From Gammaproteobacteria bacterium (GTDB taxonomy: Bacteria > Pseudomonadota > Gammaproteobacteria > UBA4575), in assembly GCA_028281205.1 (NCBI GenBank), contig JANQKJ010000174.1, positions 1 through 17,458 on the forward strand: a stretch of DNA of 17,458 nucleotides, read 5' to 3'. Shown piece by piece: positions 1 through 7,900 of the stretch (its first letter is position 1; every line of letters begins with the position of its first letter). The position numbers and the translations under genes are program-made. The notes beneath the pieces were generated by a model, which worked only from the letters and a program-made list of their open reading frames with translations, made no database searches and was not told the DNA's origin.

Positions 1-1
1 T

Positions 2-742
2 GCTGGAGGCATTGCCGAAATGTCTGAAATGGGTGAAGCCACACGGGAAATAACCGACAGCCTAGATGAAGTAGGCAACACAACTGCGGCAATTGGAAAA
101 GGCTTTGCAATTGGTGCCGCAGCATTGGCAGCACTCGCCATTATTACTGCGTTCATTAGTGAAATCAGCAGCCATGGCAGTGGTGAGGTGAATCTTGATT
201 TAAGTAATCCAATGGTATTGATAGGTTTATTTATAGGTGGTGTATTCCCATTTTTAGTTGCTTCACTAACCATGACGGCAGTCGGTGATGCCGCATTCGA
301 TATGATTAAAGAAATTCGCCGTCAGTTTAAAGAAATCCCCGGCTTACTTGAAGGCACGGCTAAACCTGACACTGTGCGTTGTGTAGATATCGCGACTACT
401 GCTGCATTGAAAAAAATGGTGTTGCCAGGATTACTTGCCGTTATTGCACCCGTTGTAGTTGGCTTTGGTTTAGGCCCACAGACTCTAGGTGGCATGTTAG
501 GCGGCGCATTATTAGGCTGTGTACTGCTTGCACTTATGATGGCTAATGCCGGTGGCGCTTGGGACAATGCAAAAAAACATGTCGAGAAAGGGAACCTGGG
601 CGGCAAAGGGTCTGATGTTCACAAAGCTGTAGTTGTGGGTGACACCGTAGGCGATCCATTTAAAGATACCTCAGGGCCATCAATGAATATTTTAATTAAT
701 GTTATGGCAATTGTGAGTTTAGTCATTGCCCCACTTTTATAA
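2..742 (+). CDS. hppA: Membrane-bound ion-translocating pyrophosphatase, C-terminal part (5' end outside window)
   Basis: Couples hydrolysis of cytoplasmic pyrophosphate to H+ or Na+ pumping across the inner membrane. The frame is open from base 2 (AGGIAEM..., a conserved family stretch), so about 246 C-terminal residues of a protein usually near 670-700 are visible. Several hydrophobic membrane spans are seen. Conserved family motifs include GNTTAAIGKG, NAGGAWDNAKKHVE and, near the end, GDTVGDPFKDTSGPS, which belongs to the pyrophosphate-binding machinery. The residue after GNTT is Ala, with Gly three positions on. K+-independent enzymes have Lys and Thr there, so this sequence type is K+-dependent. 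The ion pumped cannot be judged because the deciding glutamate region lies upstream. Family identity is secure; ion specificity is open. Confidence 0.97.
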   Translation, partial: AGGIAEMSEMGEATREITDSLDEVGNTTAAIGKGFAIGAAALAALAIITAFISEISSHGSGEVNLDLSNPMVLIGLFIGGVFPFLVASLTMTAVGDAAFDMIKEIRRQFKEIPGLLEGTAKPDTVRCVDIATTAALKKMVLPGLLAVIAPVVVGFGLGPQTLGGMLGGALLGCVLLALMMANAGGAWDNAKKHVEKGNLGGKGSDVHKAVVVGDTVGDPFKDTSGPSMNILINVMAIVSLVIAPLL

Positions 743-791
743 ATCGTAATTAAATAGTCATTATAAAAATCGGCTTGTTACTAATTTTAAA

Positions 792-831
792 CCGGCAACT
801 TGAAATGAGTTAATGCATTTTAGGTTGCTGG
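792..831. repeat. Long imperfect inverted repeat (16-bp stem) between hppA and the convergent minus-strand gene
   Basis: Left arm 792-807 (CCGGCAACTTGAAATG) pairs with right arm 816-831 (CATTTTAGGTTGCTGG) around an 8-nt loop. As plus-strand RNA every position pairs, counting three G-U wobbles. It lies 50 nt after hppA and 92 nt after the end of the opposing gene. Position between two convergent genes suggests a transcript-end or 3'-stabilising hairpin. No clean U-run follows on the plus strand; on the minus strand TTTAAAATT follows, so a terminator call is only tentative. Confidence 0.5.
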
Positions 832-851
832 ATTAAATACTATTCAGCTTT

Positions 852-926
852 CTACTGCGATAGGTAACACCATTCGGCTTTACCCTCGGTAATGTTAATG
901 TCATTATCAAAGCCAATTTGTTTTAT
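852..926 (-). other. Possible frameshifted C-terminal extension of the 923-1399 gene
   Basis: Reading the minus strand in the -1 frame from the last lysine codon (A AAA just before the stop) gives 24 further residues. They start IKQIGFDND, end AEWCYLSQ, and stop at TAG 852-854. The residue mix is that of a soluble protein and includes a Trp and a Cys. Being open for 24 codons is not significant by itself, so this rests on composition and position only. Explanations are an assembly indel in the ATAAAATAAAAC run, a real recent frameshift, or chance. Confidence 0.25.
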
Positions 927-1399
927 TTTATATAGTTGTCACCCTGTTTAAGACGCTGTTGCTTTTTGCGCGCAATCACATCTGATTGCATGGCATTTAG
1001 ACGCCGGCACTCTTTTACATATGGGTGCAATGCCGCAACAAATTTATCTACGTCTTTACTTTCTTTAAGTTGCTTTCGATATTCATCCAAATACGTGTTG
1101 TAAAGCTCATCGACCAAGCCTTCTTCATATTTTCCCGCCCTAGCAAATTCTAATGCAACAATCCTCGAATCTAGAGATGCATGATGTAGCTCATGTTGAT
1201 AAAACTCCTGCTCTGACTCACTGGAAATATTTGCCATAACATTTTGTACAGCTTCACACTTAACATATTTATTAACATGCGCATAAAAATCAAACCCTTC
1301 TGCCTGTACAGTATTTATAGACCAAGCCAGAAAAATAAAAGCTAACGCTGCTTTCGACAAACAAAAAAACACTTTCTCACGCGTGCTAAAACAAACCAT
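923..1399 (-). CDS. Small predicted exported protein of unknown function
   Basis: I do not recognise this 158-residue protein. The N-terminus looks like a type I signal peptide: basic REK, a hydrophobic run from about residue 10 to 28, and a probable cut after VQA (about residue 33), predicting a periplasmic or secreted product. The mature part is mostly charged and probably helical, with two cysteines (in KYVKCEAV and VKECRRLN) that could form a disulfide, and a lysine/arginine/glutamine-rich end. No strong ribosome site precedes the ATG; an in-frame GTG ten codons in would cut into the signal peptide, so the ATG is preferred. Beyond the stop, the -1 frame stays open to base 852 with a protein-like composition, so the C-terminus may be frameshifted. 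It is divergent from the gene at 1639. Confidence 0.6.
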   Translation of the reverse strand: MVCFSTREKVFFCLSKAALAFIFLAWSINTVQAEGFDFYAHVNKYVKCEAVQNVMANISSESEQEFYQHELHHASLDSRIVALEFARAGKYEEGLVDELYNTYLDEYRKQLKESKDVDKFVAALHPYVKECRRLNAMQSDVIARKKQQRLKQGDNYIK

Positions 1400-1638
1400 A
1401 AGTTACATATAAAATATTACAAAAACGAAATAAAGCTTAATATTAAATTCCAAATATTTCCACTCATCGGAGACGAACTGTCGAATTACTCTAATACGTT
1501 AACTCAACCACATATTTGTCTTCAGCAATAGAAATAATCTCAAGCAAGCAAAAAATTATTCAGTACAACTAATCAACATCAATATTGTGCCGATAGTTTT
1601 ATTACTGGAAATAAAAATTATAACAGGGAGGCCAGCTT
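1400..1638. other. Divergent intergenic region
   Basis: A 239-base AT-rich spacer between two divergent genes for predicted exported proteins. It should contain promoters for both, but I see no pair of -35/-10 hexamers with acceptable match and spacing, and no strong inverted repeat. Its one clear element is the ribosome binding site at its right end. Confidence 0.5.
1625..1631 (+). promoter_or_regulatory. Strong Shine-Dalgarno sequence (AGGGAGG)
   Basis: AGGGAGG ends 7 nt before the ATG at 1639 and fixes that start. It is by far the best ribosome binding site in the window; most genes here have weak ones, so this gene may be well translated. Confidence 0.8.
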
Positions 1639-2250
1639 ATGTTTCGTCTATTAACTATTTTAAGTATTTTTGTAGCTGCAACTGTGCATGCAGATGATTG
1701 CTCACATAACCTTGAGTGTGGCAAATGCACTAGCCAGTCTGAGTTTGCATGGAATCCTGCTAACTCATTTATTAATGAAGATTTGGCCCACTTTTATCGA
1801 CTGCCTGCATTACTTGAAAAAGAATATCATAAAGGCAATTTGAACAAGGCCAGCAAGCACGCCAAACAATATCTTAATTTGGCTACAGCCTATCACTGCA
1901 ACTGGAATCATGGTAATGCCATACATGATGCTAACCGCTACCTAGGTTTGATTAGTCTTAAGAAAAAAGATATTGATAATGCAGTTATGTATTTACAACA
2001 TGCCAGTGAAACCCCTGGATCTATGCAACTGGAAACATTTGGACCTGAGTTTGATTTAGCCAGACACTTACTCAAAGAAGGCAAACGCGATGAAGTAATA
2101 CAGTATCTTGTAAAAATAGATGCAATATGGAAAAACAATCAGCAAATCCATAAATGGATAAGCAAAATTGAGGCTGGTAAAACCCCTCTACTAGAGCGTT
2201 ACAGCCAAACACGTTTACATCAGCTTTATGCAACTGGTTACTCTTATTAA
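1639..2250 (+). CDS. Predicted periplasmic TPR-like helical-repeat protein
   Basis: Function unknown. The 203-residue product begins with a short signal peptide, probable cut after VHA (residue 18). Four cysteines follow in the mature part: C21, C27 and C30 in a C-x5-C-x2-C cluster, and C87. From about residue 45 to 165 there are paired amphipathic helices resembling tetratricopeptide repeats: a segment around residues 65-85 (GNLNKASKHAKQYLNLA), one around 98-120 (YLGLISLKKKDIDNAVMYLQ), and one around 137-158 (FDLARHLLKEGKRDEVIQYL). The FGPEFDLARHLLKEGKRDEV stretch resembles small bacterial tetratricopeptide proteins I have seen, which suggests a protein-binding role, but no partner is encoded nearby. 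The cysteine cluster could form disulfides or bind a metal. The start is fixed by a strong ribosome site. Confidence 0.75.
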   Translation: MFRLLTILSIFVAATVHADDCSHNLECGKCTSQSEFAWNPANSFINEDLAHFYRLPALLEKEYHKGNLNKASKHAKQYLNLATAYHCNWNHGNAIHDANRYLGLISLKKKDIDNAVMYLQHASETPGSMQLETFGPEFDLARHLLKEGKRDEVIQYLVKIDAIWKNNQQIHKWISKIEAGKTPLLERYSQTRLHQLYATGYSY

Positions 2251-2293
2251 AAACCAAGCATGCGTTGTTATTTTAAAAATATATTCTTATTAA

Positions 2294-2331
2294 GATACTA
2301 AAAGCACAGTGTGCGGGACCGCACAAGTATC
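2294..2331 (+). promoter_or_regulatory. Inverted-repeat cluster in the leader of the lamin-tail gene
   Basis: GATACT (2294-2299) is complementary to AGTATC (2326-2331). Inside lie two overlapping smaller palindromes, GCACAGTGTGC (2304-2314) and GTGCGGGACCGCAC (2311-2324), which share GTGC and cannot both form. It could be an RNA hairpin in the leader or a protein-binding site in the DNA. The sequence after it is not a U-run, so it is a poor terminator for the preceding gene. Confidence 0.4.
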
Positions 2332-2355
2332 ATTGGATAATTCGTTCTAGGCAAT

Positions 2356-2395
2356 TAATCTTCTATTCCATTGTAAATTACTGGATAGAAGATTA
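2356..2395 (+). promoter_or_regulatory. Hairpin enclosing ribosome site and first base of the start codon
   Basis: Left arm 2356-2370 (TAATCTTCTATTCCA) pairs with right arm 2382-2395 (TGGATAGAAGATTA): 14 base pairs with one bulged T and an 11-nt loop. The right arm contains the only plausible Shine-Dalgarno bases (GGA at 2383-2385, or AGAAG at 2387-2391) and the A of the ATG at 2395. If it folds in RNA it would hide the start of the next gene, a typical layout for translational control. It could instead be a DNA operator. Confidence 0.55.
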
Positions 2396-3078
2396 TGCGC
2401 TTAGATTTTAAATTTATAGCACTTACTTGGTTATTGTGCTTATCTCCCTACACTCATGCCTCCACCATCCAACCTGGAGAATTGTTAATCAGCGAGGTAA
2501 TGGCCAACCCATTTCAAGTAAGTGATGCTAATGGAGAGTGGTTTGAACTATTCAACGCTAGTGCTGACCCCATTGATATTAACGGAATCACTATTAGTGA
2601 TGCAGGCAGCAATCTACATGAAATAAACAATGGCGGAAGTTTGTTTATCAACCCTGGAGACTACTTGGTTTTAGGCAGAAATGGTGATACTGGTAATAAC
2701 GGTGGTTTTGTTGCTGATTACATCTATACCAATTTCACACTTGGCAACTCTAGCGATCAAATCATTTTATCCAATGCGGGCATGCCAATAGTAAGACTGG
2801 ATTATTCGGGCTTACCCTTTGGTATGGCTGGTGTAAGCGCAGAATTAGTACAACAAACCATCACCCCAAGCAGTATTGATTATCAATTGACCCAAGATAC
2901 AGTTTACGGCTCAGGTGATATTGGCACGCCCGGCAGTGCAGGCTCATTTAATTTTAACAACGTCAGCCCAGTACCTATTCCAAGTGGCTTATGGTTGTTT
3001 GTGTCTGCGATAGCTTTATTTATAGGAACTGCCAAAAGTACTAAACCAGTCAACTGGCTACAAAATTTATCCAGTTAG
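2395..3078 (+). CDS. Secreted lamin-tail-domain (LTD) protein with VPLPA/PEP-CTERM-like sorting signal
   Basis: A 227-residue exported protein. A signal peptide runs to about residue 22 (YTHA|S). Residues 27-137 match the lamin tail domain of bacterial surface proteins: GELLISEVMANPF, then GEWFELFNAS, then INPGDYLVLGRNGD, then TLGNSSDQIILSN. The C-terminus has VPIPSGLWLF (193-202) and a hydrophobic span to about 211, then lysines. This is the layout of the VPLPA-type PEP-CTERM signal, which exosortases recognise, so I infer processing at the cell envelope and perhaps surface or matrix display. Odd points: the tail after the hydrophobic span is longer than usual (about 16 residues) and has lysines rather than an arginine cluster. 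The 3' end overlaps the convergent metA gene by 29 bases. Translation may be controlled by the hairpin over the start. No exosortase gene is in the window. Confidence 0.8.
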   Translation: MRLDFKFIALTWLLCLSPYTHASTIQPGELLISEVMANPFQVSDANGEWFELFNASADPIDINGITISDAGSNLHEINNGGSLFINPGDYLVLGRNGDTGNNGGFVADYIYTNFTLGNSSDQIILSNAGMPIVRLDYSGLPFGMAGVSAELVQQTITPSSIDYQLTQDTVYGSGDIGTPGSAGSFNFNNVSPVPIPSGLWLFVSAIALFIGTAKSTKPVNWLQNLSS

Positions 3079-4039
3079 CAAAAATCACATTGGCCGATTT
3101 CTTCCACGGATGGCTAACAGACTTCTTTAAATCATTTTCTGGAAACAACTCAAGCATTGCCTGTTTATCACTAGCTTGCTCTACACATATTTGGTAATCA
3201 GTGACTAGTTGCATTGCCTGCTGATTAAAATAATTCTGTGGCACTGGAGGATACGCATCCAGTTCACCCGTAATATAGCGCATAATTTCTCTTTTATATT
3301 CTTTTAGCAAACTAATATCGTCATATTCCGGGTGCCCTTGAAAATAAACAATCCGAATATCTTTTTCTGCAGCAAGCTGAACGCCTACTTGCTCACTACC
3401 GATCAACACATCGACGTTATGCTTTTCAAACAGCGAACGAGGTATATCATTAAAGCGTGAATGACACATATGCAAATGTGGTTCTACATCCTGAACCAGG
3501 GAGTGTTGCTTGTTGAACACCTGATGCTCAAATACTCCCCAGCATTTATCCCCCAGATGCTGACGATCAATATCGTAGAATACTTTCACTGCAGCATGCG
3601 TCGCCAGGCAGGAGCACAAAGTAGAACGCACATTATTTTTTGCCCAGGCAAGGACTTCTATCAATTCGGGCCAGAATAGTTCATTCTGCAATAATGGTTG
3701 AGATACATTGGCACCGGTAATAATTAAAGCATTAATGCCCAGGCTCTTTAGAGTCGTGTAGTCGATATAGTATTGATCAATATACGCTTGTGCATCTGCA
3801 GATCGCTCGACCCCCTTGATACTAAGCGGATAAAAATAACAATTAACATTGTTGTTTGAACCTACTAAACGCAAAAATTGCCGTTCAGTTGCAGTAATCG
3901 CGGCATCAGGCATCATATTTAAGAAGCCAATTTTAATATCTGGCAATGCTGTATTTAAATCATCAGGCGAGCGTACCTCAACACCTTCTAGACGAACGCG
4001 TTCGATGCTGGGCAGATTATTATGTTGAACAAGAGGCAA
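3050..4039 (-). CDS. metA: Homoserine O-acyltransferase, MetA family (divergent)
   Basis: MetA enzymes acylate the hydroxyl of L-homoserine in the cytoplasm, the first committed step of methionine synthesis. The 329-residue product shows the family landmarks: IKIGFLNMMPD (36-45), TERQFLRLV (51-59), nucleophile Cys144 in STLCSC, HSR at 193-195, the catalytic GHPEYD with His236 and Glu238, and the closing NWINF. Two points depart from E. coli MetA. The residue matching Gly111 (TGAPLG) is Ser113 (TGANVS), whereas Gly is linked to succinyl and Glu to acetyl donors. There are also about 30 extra residues (roughly 272-305) before the final helix. The acyl donor is therefore uncertain and a related substrate such as serine is possible. 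It starts 16 nt after the P-loop kinase gene, so the two are probably co-transcribed. Confidence 0.88.
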   Translation of the reverse strand: MPLVQHNNLPSIERVRLEGVEVRSPDDLNTALPDIKIGFLNMMPDAAITATERQFLRLVGSNNNVNCYFYPLSIKGVERSADAQAYIDQYYIDYTTLKSLGINALIITGANVSQPLLQNELFWPELIEVLAWAKNNVRSTLCSCLATHAAVKVFYDIDRQHLGDKCWGVFEHQVFNKQHSLVQDVEPHLHMCHSRFNDIPRSLFEKHNVDVLIGSEQVGVQLAAEKDIRIVYFQGHPEYDDISLLKEYKREIMRYITGELDAYPPVPQNYFNQQAMQLVTDYQICVEQASDKQAMLELFPENDLKKSVSHPWKKSANVIFANWINFVAS

Positions 4040-4055
4040 AACTAAATTTACAAGA

Positions 4056-4898
4056 TTAATTATTCTTTATTGCTTGCGCTATTAAATCGATGAAATCTTT
4101 TTCATCTCGTACTTTTTGTATGTCATGGAGGCTCACTGTATAACCATACTGGTCAGCAATAGACTCATACAATGGTTTACGATGCTCCAACAACTTTGGG
4201 AATACCCAGCTACCAAATTCATCCGGCACAACCTCATTAATCGAAGAAATATTTTTTTCTTCTAAAAATACGGCCAAATGTTTATCCAAAAATTCCTCTT
4301 GAAAATAAAGTGGCTTGGGGTGTGATACTGCACGCTCACATAATGTCTGTTCATGCTCATCATCTGCACGAATATATAAAATCAAAGTATGCTCTGATAA
4401 TACTTCATATACTTCAGGTTCACAGAGTTCACATAAACTACCGCCGGCATCATTTAGAAAGTTAGGGTAGCCATAAATATTTTTTGCTTTGCCAATAAAT
4501 TCCGGCACATCCAGCATGGCATATATTTCAGCTTGACGATGCAAAAATTGTCGCCGCTTAAATTCCTGCAATTCCAAACCACCCAACTCTTCATTGCCAA
4601 CTTTGCCTAGGAATGTAGATACAGGCTCTAAATTATTGACTGTAATATTACTGCAAATATAAATAGAATCAGTGCGCAACAAGTCGGCAAGGAAATCAAT
4701 TTTCATTGCCTTAGCTTTGATATTATCTAGTATAGGCTCTTCTAAATATTTAGTGCCAATTCGATAATCTCCAGAATAATGAAACCATTGCGCTCTATCT
4801 AATTTGTTAGCCAGGGTTGTCTTACCCACACCAGACATTCCCAATAAAGTAATAGCCTTATTTGGTAAAGATTTAAATTCTTTAGCTGAAAGTTTCAT
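4056..4898 (-). CDS. P-loop kinase-like protein next to metA, substrate unknown
   Basis: A 280-residue soluble protein with an N-terminal Walker A motif GMSGVGKT (residues 20-27) followed by YSGDYRIGT (41-49), where D44 is placed like the acceptor-side acid of small-molecule kinases (adenylylsulfate, shikimate or nucleotide kinases). I do not recognise the rest. It contains a Cys pair CELC (156-159) that might bind metal, a beta-strand TLILYIRADD (171-180) and several aromatic/acidic segments. It is longer than typical small-molecule kinases. The gene lies 16 nt upstream of metA on the same strand and 59 nt downstream of the RND permease gene. From this I infer a link to amino-acid metabolism, either as a kinase acting on a related metabolite or as a regulatory ATPase; neither is shown. 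The ribosome site is weak. Confidence 0.7.
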   Translation of the reverse strand: MKLSAKEFKSLPNKAITLLGMSGVGKTTLANKLDRAQWFHYSGDYRIGTKYLEEPILDNIKAKAMKIDFLADLLRTDSIYICSNITVNNLEPVSTFLGKVGNEELGGLELQEFKRRQFLHRQAEIYAMLDVPEFIGKAKNIYGYPNFLNDAGGSLCELCEPEVYEVLSEHTLILYIRADDEHEQTLCERAVSHPKPLYFQEEFLDKHLAVFLEEKNISSINEVVPDEFGSWVFPKLLEHRKPLYESIADQYGYTVSLHDIQKVRDEKDFIDLIAQAIKNN

Positions 4899-4957
4899 GA
4901 TTAAGCCCAGTGGTTTTCGCCAGGCAATAGTAGCAGTTTAGTTAATAATTAAAAGAT

Positions 4958-7900
4958 TTAGTTAGTAAGTTCGCGGTTGCGATTAATAATCCGCTCATAA
5001 GTAGTACGACGAAGATCGTCTAACACCATGTAGAAACACGGCACCACAACTAAAATTAACATAGTGGCAAATATTAAACCAAAACCGAGGCTCACTGCCA
5101 TTGGAGATAAAAATGCAGTTTGTCCGCTCGCAAAAAAGATTAATGGCGAAATACCAAGAAATGTGGTGATAGTGGTTAATAAAATAGGTCGAATTCTTAC
5201 TCTGCCCGCATCAACTACTGCGTCTAAACAATCTAGCCCCTGCGCGCGGCGTTTTTTAGCAAAATCGACCAGGATTAATGAATCATTCACTACAATACCG
5301 GTTAATGCTAGAAAACCAATCATGGATAGGAATTGTAAATTATAGTCAAAAATCATATGCCCTATAATCACGCCAACAATAGCAAACGGTATAGCGAGCA
5401 TAATTACAAATGGGTCTAACAATGATTTAAATAAAGCAGCTAAAATAAAAAATATAATCGCTAAAGAAATAATTAACACATTAAACATATCGTTAAACGA
5501 ATCGTTAGCTTCTTTTTTCTCGCCTAAAAACAATAGCTGATTACCTGATTCTCTATCCATCAACTCGGCAAATTCAAGCGCAATCAAATCATTTACTTCC
5601 AAAGGCGTAGTGGTATCTAAATTAACCTCTGCCGTCACCACTGCAAGACGTTGCGCATCCCTACGCAATATGGTGCCTAAACCACGACCCAATGTAATAT
5701 CAGCTACTTCTCCAAGATAAACTGTGCGCCCTTCAGGTAATGTAATTGGCAGATTTGCCAAGCTGCTACTGTTTTTGCGCAAACTATCGGGATATATGAC
5801 ACGCACTGGGTATCTATCCTCTACCCAATTAACATGTGTCACTTCCAAACCCACGAAACCGGTGCGCACAGCATTAGATAATTCTGCTTGGGTAAGACCC
5901 AAGTTACGACCCCGTTCATTGAGCGTATATTGATACTCAAGCTTACCCGGTTCCAGGTCTTGTCGAACATCTCTGACACCTGGCAAACGTTTTAAGAAAT
6001 TGCTTATCTTTCCTGAGTCTTCTAAAAGTTCATTAATATTCTCACCCACTACACCGACTTCGATATCAGAACCGGAAGGCCCACCTTGAGGGCGCAAAAT
6101 TGAAAACCGTTGTATACCTGTAATGGACTCAATTTCAGATCGAATTGCGTCAATAATGTCTTCTGTATTACGTGTACGCGTTCCTTCATTACGAAACTTA
6201 AGGTTCACCACAGGCGAAATATATTTTTCAATAATCGTTTTTGGTGCAGGCTTTTCCAAGTCAATAATAAATTGCACATAGTGGCTGCCCATTTTTAGGC
6301 GGTTAAAATCGATTAGTATCACACCAACATTCGTCAGCATACTTTTCAATTCATCTTGCTCAATCACAGTATTGATTTTTTCCTCGATCTGCCTGGCAAG
6401 TTGAGTAGAATCTTCGACACTATAGGTATTTGGCGCCTCCACATTAATTAAAAATTGTCCAATTTCGACATTGCCAAATTGATTATAAGGTAGTCGCGTT
6501 TGCGCATAAGTCAAAATAATAGTTAAAACACCAATTGTTATAGCTGATACCACATAGCGATTATGCAGAGCCCAGCGCAACAATGATAAATATTTTTCTA
6601 ATGCTTTCTTCCAAAACAAATTTTCTTTACGCTGTTTTTTGTCAATACGCAGAAGTTCAGCTGAATGCGCAGGCAATATTAGAAATGCCTCTATTAGAGA
6701 ACCAATCAAAGCCGCACTTACTACCACAGGAATCACTTCTATAAATTTACCCAAAGTGCCACTGACGCCAAACATGGGCATGAATGCTGCAACTGTTGTA
6801 CAAGTCGATGCAACTACCGGCCAAAACACTTCTTTTGCGCCAATAAGTGCGGCCCGTTCGCGCTCAACACCGGCTTCCATATGTCGGTAAACATTCTCAG
6901 TCACAATAATGGCATCATCAACAATCATTCCCAAAGCAATTAGGAACGCAAACAGAGAGATCATATTAATTGTAAAACCAAGATAATGGATGAGGATAAT
7001 GGCAACTAAAAATGAAACCGGTATCCCCAATGCCGTGATAAATGCCACGCGGAAATTTAAAAATACATACAAGGATATTAATACTAGTACCAGGCCAACA
7101 ATACCCGATGACATAACCGTTTCTAGACGATTTTTTACATAAACAGATAAATCACTAAACAAACCTACTTTCATCCCTGTTGGCAAACTGTTTTGCAAAT
7201 CAGCCGTGTAGTTTTTGACAGCATCTGCAACATCAATAGTTGAAGCACGCGCGGTTTTAGTCACAGTTATATTCACCGAGGGTTCGCCATTAAAACGGCC
7301 AATAGTTTTGGCTTCTTCTAAACGCAGATCTACTTCAGCAATTTCAGACAGTGTTAGTTGGCCTCCCCCAGTATTCCCGCGCAGCACTAACCTACTAACT
7401 GCATCCGCATTGGGCGCTACACCCATACCGCGCAATAGAATATCTCCTTCCGCTGCCTGTAAAGATCCTCCTGGTAAATCTTGTAGGTTTTGAGTGAGTG
7501 TATTTTGAACTTCTGCAAGCGAAACATTGCGTGCCGCCATTTCATGCGGATCCACGATGACCCACAACTCCCACTCTCGGTCGCCAGCAATACCGACACT
7601 AGCCACTCCAGGCAAACCCAGCAATTCTCTCCTTACATCTTCGGCAGTTTCATACAAAATGCCCAAGCCAGTATCACCATACAAGGTGACACTAATCACT
7701 GGGAAGCGTGTTTTTAAACGGCTAATTTCCGGCGTTTCTGCTTGTGCAGGAAAATCATCAATGGAGTCGACGACTGAGCGCACTTCCCTCAAGAAATCAT
7801 CTACATCCACATCTGTTTTTAACTTTATTTCAATCTTAGACAAGCCTTCTGAGCTCTCAGAAGTAACTACATCTACATCCGGCAAGGTTTCAATTTCTTC

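Noticed and set aside
322..606. A 94-codon minus-strand open frame inside hppA
   Set aside because: Antisense to conserved pyrophosphatase motifs; Pro/Ala-rich translation without a ribosome site.
2281..2360. Sigma-54 promoter (GG-N10-GC) before the CTERM gene, as described for some PEP-CTERM systems
   Set aside because: No GG/GC pair with correct spacing was found in the leader.
4899..4957. Repeated TTTAGTTA (two copies) as a regulator site or terminator before the kinase gene
   Set aside because: The copies are AT-only apart from one G and extend into the permease stop region. There is no stem with a U-run, so chance is likely in AT-rich sequence.
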